From NCBI RefSeq assembly GCF_030164465.1, contig NZ_JASNJE010000008.1, positions 1 to 64,000 of the forward strand: 64,000 nt of DNA, read 5' to 3'. The notes beneath the pieces are model-generated. The model ran no database searches. It was not told where the DNA came from and was given only the letters and a program-made list of their open reading frames with translations. The stretch is from Sedimentitalea xiamensis (GTDB lineage Bacteria > Pseudomonadota > Alphaproteobacteria > Rhodobacterales > Rhodobacteraceae). A program made the position numbers and the translations under genes. Of this stretch, positions 56,913-64,000 are shown piece by piece (positions within the stretch are counted from its first letter, which is position 1; each line of letters begins with the position of its first letter).

Positions 56913-57919
56913 CGCAAGGTCCGGTTCTGATCGATCTGGAAGACGGCTCCGCGCCGGTGTCCGTCGCCGACGCGCCGCCGGTGCCCGATGCTCCGTCCGG
57001 CCCGGAGCGCCCGACGGGGCAGGCGATGCAGATGGCGGCGCGGGCCGCATCGCGCCGCCCGTCGCGGCTGGCGCGCTGGTTCTGGGGGCTGGCGGGGGCG
57101 GTTGTCGGCGCGATGGCGTCGGTGGCGGCCTGGGATTTCGCCACCGGCCTCGTGGATCGCGCGCCGGTGCTGGGCTGGGCGGTGGCGGGGCTGATCGTCG
57201 CGCTTCTGCTGGTGCTCTTGCTGATCGCGCTGCGCGAAATGGCGGCGATTTTCCGGCTCGGCCGGATCGACAGCCTGCACCAGGCGGCCGACAGGGCCCT
57301 GGCGGAGCGCGATCTGGCGCAGGCGCGCGCCGTCACCGACCGGCTGCTCGCCTTTTACGCGGGGCGCGAGGACACCCGCTGGGGCCGGGAGCGGTTCCGC
57401 GACCGGGCGGGCGAGCAGTTCGACGCCGAGGCGCTGCTGGAACTGGCCGAAGACGACATCCTGGCGCCGCTGGATCAGGCGGCCGCGCGCGAAGTCGAGG
57501 CCGCTGCGCGGCAGGTCGCCACCGTGACCGCGCTGGTGCCGCTGGCGCTGGCGGACGTGGCGACGGCGCTCGCCGCCAACCTGCGGATGATCCGGCGCAT
57601 CGCGGAAATCTATGGCGGTCGGTCCGGCCTCATCGGCGGCTGGCGGCTGACGCGCGCGGTGTTCACGCATCTGATCGCCACCGGCGCGGTGGTGGTGGGC
57701 GACGACCTGCTGGAACCGGTGCTGGGCGGGTCGCTCCTGTCCAAGCTGTCGCGCCGCTTCGGCGAGGGCCTTGTCAACGGTGCGCTCTCGGCGCGGGTCG
57801 GCGTCGCCGCGATGGAGGTCTGCCGCCCGCTGCCCTTCACCCGCAACCATCGCCCGTCGGTGCGCGGCATCGTCAGGCGGGCGCTGACTGGACTGTTCGG
57901 CGCCCGCGACGGCGGATAG
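56909..57919 (+). CDS. YcjF-family membrane protein (DUF697)
   Basis: A 336-residue protein with a soluble N-terminus, two membrane helices (near residues 55-75 and 88-110), then LIALREMAAIFRLGRIDSLH and the GGWRLTRAVFTHLIATGAVV region typical of DUF697/YcjF (TIGR01620-type). It overlaps the GNAT stop by four bases (ATGA). Ends the ycjX-GNAT-ycjF cluster. Confidence 0.85.
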   Translation: MTQGPVLIDLEDGSAPVSVADAPPVPDAPSGPERPTGQAMQMAARAASRRPSRLARWFWGLAGAVVGAMASVAAWDFATGLVDRAPVLGWAVAGLIVALLLVLLLIALREMAAIFRLGRIDSLHQAADRALAERDLAQARAVTDRLLAFYAGREDTRWGRERFRDRAGEQFDAEALLELAEDDILAPLDQAAAREVEAAARQVATVTALVPLALADVATALAANLRMIRRIAEIYGGRSGLIGGWRLTRAVFTHLIATGAVVVGDDLLEPVLGGSLLSKLSRRFGEGLVNGALSARVGVAAMEVCRPLPFTRNHRPSVRGIVRRALTGLFGARDGG

Positions 57920-57998
57920 CGGCCCCGACGTTGATCTGCCGCAAGGAACCCGGCGGCACGGTGTTTCACATTGCTGCCGGAAAACTGGGAGAGACGCG

Positions 57999-58709
57999 AT
58001 GCCGGACCATGGACACAGCCCGGAAGAGATAGCCGCGCGAATCGGATCGCCGCCGGGGCGGGGGATCCTGCGCGACCTGGTCTATGGCGCCATAGACGGG
58101 TCCGTGACGACCTTTGCCATTGTCGCCGGGGTTGCCGGAGCCGGGCTGTCGCCCTTTGTCATCGTCGCGCTCGGCATCGCGAACGTCCTGGCGGACGGGT
58201 TTTCGATGGCGGCGGGGAATTATTCCGGCACCAAGGCGGAACGGGACAATCTTCACCGGATCCGCGCCATCGAGGAACGCCACATCGCGCGCTACCCCGA
58301 TGGTGAGCGGCGCGAGGTGCAGGAAATCCTGTCCCAGAAGGGGCTGAGCGGGCAAGTGCTGAAGGACGCCACCCAGGCGATCACCTCCGACAAGGAAAAC
58401 TGGATCGGGATGATGCTGGAAGGCGAATACGGTCTTGGCGGGGTGGAACCGCATCCGATGCGCGCGGCGCTGGCGACCTTCGGGGCGTTTCTGGTCGCGG
58501 GCCTGGTCCCGCTCCTGCCCTTTGTCTTCGGGCTGCCCGAAGCCTTCACGCTGAGCGCGGTGATGACCCTTTGCGTCTTCTTCGCGATCGGCGCGCTGAA
58601 AAGCCGCTGGTCGCTTGCCCCCTGGTGGCGGTCCGGCCTTGAAACCCTGCTGATCGGCGGCGTCGCCGCGGCCATCGCCTATGGGGTCGGCACGATGTTT
58701 CATGCCTGA
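57999..58709 (+). CDS. VIT1/CCC1-family transporter
   Basis: A 236-residue membrane protein. DLVYGAIDGSVTTFAIVAGV and ANVLADGFSMAAGNYSGTKA are the CCC1/VIT signature of iron/manganese transporters, followed by a cytoplasmic metal-binding loop (ERHIARYPDGERREVQEIL) and three more helices. It may import or export Fe or Mn. GGGAGAG precedes the ATG. An imperfect hairpin (58714-58732) follows. Confidence 0.9.
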   Translation: MPDHGHSPEEIAARIGSPPGRGILRDLVYGAIDGSVTTFAIVAGVAGAGLSPFVIVALGIANVLADGFSMAAGNYSGTKAERDNLHRIRAIEERHIARYPDGERREVQEILSQKGLSGQVLKDATQAITSDKENWIGMMLEGEYGLGGVEPHPMRAALATFGAFLVAGLVPLLPFVFGLPEAFTLSAVMTLCVFFAIGALKSRWSLAPWWRSGLETLLIGGVAAAIAYGVGTMFHA

Positions 58710-58954
58710 TCGAGACCGGCCGTTGCCCGGTCTGAACCGGCGCGCCGGCGGACCGCGGCGCAGTGTGCCCAAACGCCCCACTTTACCCCGCCGCCGCGCA
58801 ACCCTATAAACCGCGCATGAGACAGCTCTGCCTGATCATTATTCGAATTATATCCCCGGCGCTCTGACCCTGATGCGCCGGGAAAAGGTGTTTGAGTCCT
58901 CGCACCGACCGCTTGCTGAACATTCCGACACGACAGATCCAAAGGACGCCCACA

Positions 58955-61900
58955 ATGTGCGCCGACACGACCGAAACCGTTGACTACAAATCCACCCTGA
59001 ACCTGCCGAAGACCGGTTTTCCCATGCGGGCCGGCCTGCCGACCCGTGAACCGGCCTGGCTTGACCGCTGGGCCGAGATGGACATCTACGGCCGGCTCAG
59101 GGCCAAGACCAACCGCCCCCCCTTCATCCTGCATGACGGGCCGCCCTACGCCAACGGGCACCTGCACATCGGGCACGCGCTGAACAAGATCCTCAAGGAC
59201 ATGGTGGTGCGCAGCCAGCAGATGATGGGCAGGGACGCGCGCTACATCCCCGGCTGGGACTGCCACGGCCTGCCGATCGAATGGAAGATCGAAGAGAAAT
59301 ACCGCGCCAAGGGCCGCGACAAGGACGAAGTGTCGAAGATCGAGTTCCGCAAGGAATGCCGCGACTTCGCCGCCGGCTGGATCGACATCCAGCGCGAGGA
59401 ATTCAAGCGCCTCGGCGTCACCGGCAACTGGGCCGATCCCTATCTCACGATGAATTTCCATGCCGAACGGGTGATCGCCGAGGAATTCCAGAAATTCCTG
59501 ATGAACGGCACGCTCTATCAGGGCAGCAAGCCGGTGATGTGGAGCCCCGTCGAACAGACGGCGCTGGCCGAGGCCGAGGTCGAGTATCACGACAAGGAGA
59601 GCTTCACGATCTGGGTGAAGTTCCGGGTTGCTGCTGCTAATCATGATCTGAAGATCAGCTTGGGTGAAAACTCAAAGCGAATGCTGAAGCCTGCGGACTC
59701 TACCTCGACGGACCACGCCGTTGTTCATGATAGCCGCGACTTACTCGATGCGCATGTGGTCATCTGGACCACCACCCCGTGGACCATCCCGTCCAACAAG
59801 GGCGTCGTCTATGGCGAAGCCTTCGACTATGGCCTTTACGAAGTCACCGGCACACCGGAGGAATCCTGGGCCAATGTGGGCGACCGCTTCATCCTCGCCG
59901 ACAAGCGGGCCGAGGATGTGATGACCCGCGCCCGGCTGGACCCCGGCATGTGGAAACGCCTGCGGAGCGTGACGGCGGATGAACTCTCGGGCCTCACCCT
60001 GGAACATCCGCTCGCCGGCGTCGAAAGTGGCGAAGGCGAATGGGACGCCCCGCGCGATTTCCGCGCCGCGCCCTTCGTGACGGATGAGGACGGCACCGGT
60101 TTCGTCCATTGCGCGCCCTCCCACGGGATGGACGAATTCGAACTCTACCGCGACGCTGGGATGCTGGCCGAGGTGATCACCTACAACGTCGAACCGGACG
60201 GCACCTTCCGCGCCGATCTGCCGCTGTTCGGCGGCAAGGCGATCCTGAAGCCCAACGGCAAAGAGGGCGACGCCAACACCGCCGTCATCGACAAGCTCGC
60301 CTCCGTCGGCGGGCTGCTTGCGCGCGGCAAGATCAAGCATTCCTATCCGCATAGCTGGCGGTCCAAGGCCCCGGTGATCTACCGCAACACGCCGCAATGG
60401 TTCGCCGCCATCGACCGTCCCGTGGGCGACGGGCAGGATACCTATGGCACCACGATCCGCGAACGCGCGCTGCGCAGCATCGACGAACTGGTGACATGGA
60501 CGCCGAAGACCGGACGCAACCGGCTCTATTCGATGATCGAGGCGCGGCCGGACTGGGTGCTCAGCCGCCAGCGCGCCTGGGGCGTGCCGCTAACCTGTTT
60601 CGTCAGAAAGGGCGCGCACCCGTCCGATGACGATTTCCTGTTGCGCAACGATGAGGTCAATGCCCGCATCCTGGAAGCCTTCGAGGCCGAAGGCGCGGAC
60701 GCATGGTATCAGGATGGCGCGAAACGGCGATTCCTGGAAGGACTGGTCGACCCGGACGCCTACGAGCAGGTGTTCGATATCCTCGATGTCTGGTTCGATT
60801 CCGGGTCGACCCACGCCTTCGTGCTGCGCGACCGCGTCGATGGCGCAGAGGACGGTCTGGCGGACCTTTACCTCGAAGGCACCGACCAGCACCGGGGATG
60901 GTTCCATTCCTCAATGCTGCAAAGCTGCGGCACCCGGGGCCGCGCGCCCTACCGGGGGGTGCTGACCCACGGCTTCACGCTGGACGAGAAGGGCAACAAG
61001 ATGTCCAAATCGCTCGGCAACACCATCGTGCCGGACGCGGTGGTGAAGCAATACGGCGCGGATATCCTGCGGTTGTGGGTGGCGCAGACCGACTACACCG
61101 CCGACCAGAGGATCGGACCCGAGATCCTGAAGGGCGTCGCCGACAGCTATCGCCGCCTGCGCAACACCATGCGGTTCATGCTGGGCAGTCTCAACGACTT
61201 CACCGAAGCCGACCGGACGGATGCGGCGGAGATGCCGGAACTGGAACGCTGGGTTCTGCACCGGCTGGCGGAACTGGATGAGGTGGTGCGCAAGGGCTAT
61301 GACGCCTATGATTTCCAGGGGGTGTTCCAGGCCGTGTTCACCTTTGCGACGGTCGATCTCAGCGCCTTCTATTTCGATATCCGCAAGGACGCGCTCTATT
61401 GCGACGGCGACACGCCGCGCCGCCGCGCCGCGCGCACTGTCCTTGACATCCTGTTCCACCGCCTGACCGCCTGGCTTGCGCCGGTTCTGGTGTTCACCAT
61501 GGAAGAGGTCTGGCTCGAACGGTTCCCCGGCGATGACAGTTCGGTGCATCTGACCGACATGCCCGAAACCCCCGCCGGCTGGCGCGACCCGGACCTGGCG
61601 GCGAAATGGACGATGATCCGGCAGGCCCGCCGGGTGGTGACTGCGGCGCTGGAAGTGCAGCGCACCGACAAGGTGATCGGCGCCAGCCTCGAAGCCGCGC
61701 CGGTGGTGCACGTGGCCGACCCGGACATGCTGTCGGCACTGAAATCGGTGGACTTCGACGATCTCTGCATCACGTCGGACCTGGTGCTCACCGGCGATCC
61801 GAGCCCCGCCGAGGCGTTCCGGTTCCCGGAAACCGAAGGCGTGGGTGTGGTGTTCGAAAAGGCCGAGGGCGCGAAATGCCAGCGCTGCTGGAAGATCCTG

Positions 61901-61963
61901 CCCGACGTGGGCCAGCACGGGCATGCGGGCGTCTGCGGGCGCTGTGACAGCGCCCTGACCTGA
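58955..61963 (+). CDS. ileS: Isoleucyl-tRNA synthetase, with a low-G+C in-frame segment
   Basis: A 1002-residue class I synthetase. HIGH motif in [11 protein letters not shown] near residue 70, the CP1 editing domain with [18 protein letters not shown] near 270, the KMSKS motif near 683, and C-terminal zinc cysteines (CQRCWK, CGRCDS). The start 58955 has AAAGGAC at the right distance. Residues about 225-264 (59627-59746), inside CP1 between TIWVKFR and [13 protein letters not shown], are encoded with unusual codons, including TTA and several GCT, AAT, GTT; relatives, as I recall, have a much shorter connection here. Confidence 0.96.
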   Translation: MCADTTETVDYKSTLNLPKTGFPMRAGLPTREPAWLDRWAEMDIYGRLRAKTNRPPFILHDGPPYANGHLHIGHALNKILKDMVVRSQQMMGRDARYIPGWDCHGLPIEWKIEEKYRAKGRDKDEVSKIEFRKECRDFAAGWIDIQREEFKRLGVTGNWADPYLTMNFHAERVIAEEFQKFLMNGTLYQGSKPVMWSPVEQTALAEAEVEYHDKESFTIWVKFRVAAANHDLKISLGENSKRMLKPADSTSTDHAVVHDSRDLLDAHVVIWTTTPWTIPSNKGVVYGEAFDYGLYEVTGTPEESWANVGDRFILADKRAEDVMTRARLDPGMWKRLRSVTADELSGLTLEHPLAGVESGEGEWDAPRDFRAAPFVTDEDGTGFVHCAPSHGMDEFELYRDAGMLAEVITYNVEPDGTFRADLPLFGGKAILKPNGKEGDANTAVIDKLASVGGLLARGKIKHSYPHSWRSKAPVIYRNTPQWFAAIDRPVGDGQDTYGTTIRERALRSIDELVTWTPKTGRNRLYSMIEARPDWVLSRQRAWGVPLTCFVRKGAHPSDDDFLLRNDEVNARILEAFEAEGADAWYQDGAKRRFLEGLVDPDAYEQVFDILDVWFDSGSTHAFVLRDRVDGAEDGLADLYLEGTDQHRGWFHSSMLQSCGTRGRAPYRGVLTHGFTLDEKGNKMSKSLGNTIVPDAVVKQYGADILRLWVAQTDYTADQRIGPEILKGVADSYRRLRNTMRFMLGSLNDFTEADRTDAAEMPELERWVLHRLAELDEVVRKGYDAYDFQGVFQAVFTFATVDLSAFYFDIRKDALYCDGDTPRRRAARTVLDILFHRLTAWLAPVLVFTMEEVWLERFPGDDSSVHLTDMPETPAGWRDPDLAAKWTMIRQARRVVTAALEVQRTDKVIGASLEAAPVVHVADPDMLSALKSVDFDDLCITSDLVLTGDPSPAEAFRFPETEGVGVVFEKAEGAKCQRCWKILPDVGQHGHAGVCGRCDSALT

Positions 61964-61969
61964 TACGGC

Positions 61970-62006
61970 GCCGCCGGCGCGCACGGTCAGACGTTGCGCC
62001 GGCGGC
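61970..62006 (+). terminator. Hairpin after ileS, probable terminator
   Basis: A perfect 11-bp stem, GCCGCCGGCGC (61970-61980) with GCGCCGGCGGC (61996-62006), seven bases after the ileS stop codon. No T run follows, so termination efficiency is uncertain. Confidence 0.45.
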
Positions 62007-62170
62007 AGGGCGGATCCGGCGTTCCCGGCCGAAAGACGCCGCGGCCTGCCCCTTCATCTTTGCATCAAATACTCGAACAAGACGACAGCAAGAAGCGCCG
62101 CGCTTGTCCTTGTCGTTGACCTTTCCGGCGGAATGGCCGTAACTGGCGGGCGCGCAGAACGGCAGCCTTC

Positions 62171-63007
62171 ATGACCCTTTTCGTTTTCCTCGCCGTCCTT
62201 TTCGCGGCCTTCCTGCACGCTCTGTGGAACGCGTTGATCAAGGTCGGTGTCTCCAAGGTGACGGGGATGCTGATCATGACGCTGGTTCAGGGCGGGCTGG
62301 GGCTGGTCGTCGCACTGACGCGGCCCTGGCCGGCGGCCGATGTGGTGCCTTGGCTGCTGGCCTCGGGCGTGTTTCATGCGGGATACAAGCTGTTTCTGGC
62401 CTTTGCCTATGAACAGGGCGACCTGAGCCGGGTCTACCCGATCGCCCGGGGCGCGGCGCCGATGGTCGTCACCGGCATCAGCGCCCTGTTTCTGGCCGAT
62501 GCGATCGCACCGGCGGAATATGCCGGCATCCTGGTGCTTGGAACCGGCATCGCGGTGATGGCGCGGGGCGCGTTCAGGAACGGCGAATCCCGCCGGCTGG
62601 TGCCGCTGGCTCTGGGGTCGGCCCTGATGACGGCGGGCTATTCGCTGGTCGACGGGCTGGGCGCGCGCGTGTCGGGCGATGCGGTGATGTATGTGGGCTG
62701 GCTGTTCGCGCTGGACGCGGTGATCTTCACGCCGATCTGCATCGCCCTGCGCGGCGGCGCGGTGCTGCGAGCGGGCGGGCGGGACTGGGCCATGGGCAGC
62801 GCCGCGGCGGCGGCGTCCTACGGTGCCTACGCCATCGCGGTCTGGGCGATGACGCAGGCGCCCATCGCGCTGGTGGCGGCGCTGCGGGAAAGTTCAATCC
62901 TGTTCGCGGTGCTGATCGGCTGGCTGGCCTTCGGTGACCGCATGGATGCGGGCAAGGCGCTGGCAGCGGGGCTGATCGTGCTGGGCATGATGCTGACAAG
63001 GCTCTAG
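62171..63007 (+). CDS. DMT-superfamily (EamA) transporter
   Basis: A 278-residue protein with about ten helices in two EamA repeats. It begins FVFLAVLFAAFLHALWNALI and includes AYEQGDLSRVYPIARGAAPM and a late APIALVAALRESSILFAVLI, the family ninth-helix region. It is related to but distinct from the DMT gene at 13293-14147. Substrate unknown. A short gap separates it from the downstream methyltransferase. Confidence 0.86.
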   Translation: MTLFVFLAVLFAAFLHALWNALIKVGVSKVTGMLIMTLVQGGLGLVVALTRPWPAADVVPWLLASGVFHAGYKLFLAFAYEQGDLSRVYPIARGAAPMVVTGISALFLADAIAPAEYAGILVLGTGIAVMARGAFRNGESRRLVPLALGSALMTAGYSLVDGLGARVSGDAVMYVGWLFALDAVIFTPICIALRGGAVLRAGGRDWAMGSAAAAASYGAYAIAVWAMTQAPIALVAALRESSILFAVLIGWLAFGDRMDAGKALAAGLIVLGMMLTRL

Positions 63008-63012
63008 ACTCC

Positions 63013-63492
63013 GTGACCATGCCCCGAACCGAGAGCCCCGACTTGCGCCTGACAATCGACACGCCCACCGGCCCCGTGACCCTGACGGAACGCGACGGCG
63101 CGATCACCAGGCTGACCTGGGGCGGGCAGGCGGCTGATCGGAGCGATCTGCTCGATGCGGCGGCGCGGCAGCTCGCGGCCTATTTCGCGGATGCGACCGC
63201 CGGCTTCGATCTGCCGCTGCGGGTGGAGGGGAGCGATTTCCAGCGCGCGGTCTGCGCCGCCATGTGTCGCATTCCCGCCGGTCAGACCCGGACCTATGGC
63301 GACATCGCCTCGGATCTGGGCGTTCCGCCGCAGGCCGTAGGGCAGGCCTGCGGCAGGAACCCGATCCCGATCATCATTCCCTGCCACCGGGTTCTTGCCG
63401 CCGCCGGTCTTGGTGGATTTTCCGGCGCGGGCGGGATAGAGAGCAAGATTGCACTGCTGCGCCATGAAGGCGCCGCAGGATTGCTGATCTAG
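63013..63492 (+). CDS. Methylated-DNA--[protein]-cysteine S-methyltransferase
   Basis: A 159-residue suicide DNA-repair protein that removes O6-alkyl groups from guanine. The acceptor is Cys124 in IIPCHRVLAA; RTYGDIASDLGVPPQAVGQA forms the DNA-binding HTH with the arginine finger region. It lacks the Ada N-terminal domain. Start is uncertain between GTG 63013 (AAGG 10 bases upstream) and ATG 63019. Confidence 0.92.
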   Translation: MTMPRTESPDLRLTIDTPTGPVTLTERDGAITRLTWGGQAADRSDLLDAAARQLAAYFADATAGFDLPLRVEGSDFQRAVCAAMCRIPAGQTRTYGDIASDLGVPPQAVGQACGRNPIPIIIPCHRVLAAAGLGGFSGAGGIESKIALLRHEGAAGLLI

Positions 63493-63554
63493 ATCAAGGC
63501 GCTGCGCACGCACGCCATCGACTGTGAACGAAATGACAAAACGAGGAGTCGGCA

Positions 63555-64000
63555 ATGACCGCACCCGGAGACCGCGCTGCGCTGAAAAAGGCCATCCACG
63601 ACAAGCTGATGTCACTGGAAGAGGCGGAACTTGCGACCGCGAAGGCGCATTATGAAAACTACCTGACGGAAAGCCGGCTGGACAGCCGGGAGACCCGCGA
63701 CACCGACGATCTGGCCGATGCCCGCGAAAGCGCCGATCTGGCGGCGGCGTTCGATCATCCGGTGCACACGCATCACGCCAAGATCGACGCCATCGAGAAC
63801 GCCGACTTCTCGCTGACGGACACGGTTGGGCCCGGCGCCGTGGTGGCGTTCAACAACCGGCATTTCGTGGTCATCGTATCGACGGTCAAGTTCGAGTGCG
63901 GGGGCGAAACCTACATGGGAATCTCGACCCAGAGCCCGATCTACAAGGCGATGCAGGGCCTGAAGGCAGGCGAATCCTTTTCCTTCAACGGGCGCGAGAT
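63555..64000 (+). CDS. GreA/GreB-like protein (truncated by window end)
   Basis: The first 148 codons of an open frame from ATG 63555 (GAGGAGT upstream), running off the window. It has a charged helical N-terminus (LKKAIHDKLMSLEEAELATAK and DDLADARESADLAAAF) followed by a beta-rich part with VGPGAVVAFNNRHFVV and ISTQSPIYKAMQGLKAGESF. The pattern (coiled coil, then a domain with a late SPxxKAxxGxxxGE motif) resembles transcript-cleavage factor GreA. Similarity is weak; it could be a GreA-like stress protein. Confidence 0.5.
   Translation, partial: MTAPGDRAALKKAIHDKLMSLEEAELATAKAHYENYLTESRLDSRETRDTDDLADARESADLAAAFDHPVHTHHAKIDAIENADFSLTDTVGPGAVVAFNNRHFVVIVSTVKFECGGETYMGISTQSPIYKAMQGLKAGESFSFNGRE

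Overview
The window is a gene-dense (about 65% G+C), chromosomal stretch of an alphaproteobacterium. It most resembles the Rhodobacterales, Roseobacter group. The clues are DUF1150 next to a small heat-shock protein, DUF1467, DUF2161 and Hint-domain proteins, the lgt / NDUFAF7-like methyltransferase / pgeF order, a manganese-type pyrophosphatase, a CIRCE-controlled groESL, and a tandem glycine riboswitch ahead of gcvTHP. I found no rRNA, tRNA, CRISPR array, transposase, integrase or prophage structural gene. The species call is inferred from protein and gene-order recognition only.

Layout. 0-4.3 kb: the 3' end of fhs (formate-tetrahydrofolate ligase), a tandem universal stress protein, and a complete tctCBA tripartite tricarboxylate transporter. 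4.3-10.4 kb: a large P-loop protein with zeta-toxin/kinase character, a quinone oxidoreductase, a C-terminally short CbiM-like protein, a Mn-dependent pyrophosphatase, a sulfotransferase and a DUF2161 protein. 10.4-13.2 kb: a 0.7-kb intergenic region with an orphan terminator, then groES-groEL behind a perfect CIRCE operator. 13.2-20.6 kb: a DMT exporter, a lipase-phnM pair, purEK, hsp20-DUF1150 with an RpoH-type promoter, phzF and a GT10-type glycosyltransferase. 20.6-26.2 kb: ATP sulfurylase/APS kinase fusion, trxB, an Lrp regulator and a Hint protein. 26.2-32.1 kb: lgt-methyltransferase-pgeF, ubiK, ybjN-like, proC, a CsaA-like tRNA-binding protein, a 2-hydroxyacid dehydrogenase and tdk.

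32.1-45.9 kb: a CII-like HTH protein, a KAS III enzyme, a BrnA-like antitoxin convergent with a tiny ParB-like protein, MarC, carB, aspS, a DUF1800-DUF1501 pair, a GNAT and a response regulator. 45.9-54.2 kb: an outer-membrane barrel, methylmalonyl-CoA epimerase, DUF1467, an acyl-CoA dehydrogenase and gcvTHP under a tandem glycine riboswitch. 54.2-64 kb: truA, ycjX-GNAT-ycjF, a VIT1/CCC1 transporter, ileS, a second DMT exporter, a methylguanine-DNA methyltransferase and the start of a GreA-like protein.

Themes. One-carbon/glycine metabolism is represented twice (fhs and gcvTHP). Sulfate activation (Sat-CysC), a sulfotransferase and a GT10 glycosyltransferase could together serve surface-glycan sulfation. 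Proteostasis genes carry both CIRCE and RpoH signals. No obvious new multi-gene system stands out. The best leads are smaller: low-G+C in-frame segments of about 40 codons in both aspS and ileS; an orphan terminator with a well-led 24-codon ORF upstream of groESL; an 11-bp-periodic triple repeat between a KAS III gene and an antitoxin-like gene; a large palindrome between carB and aspS; and the zeta-like P-loop protein.
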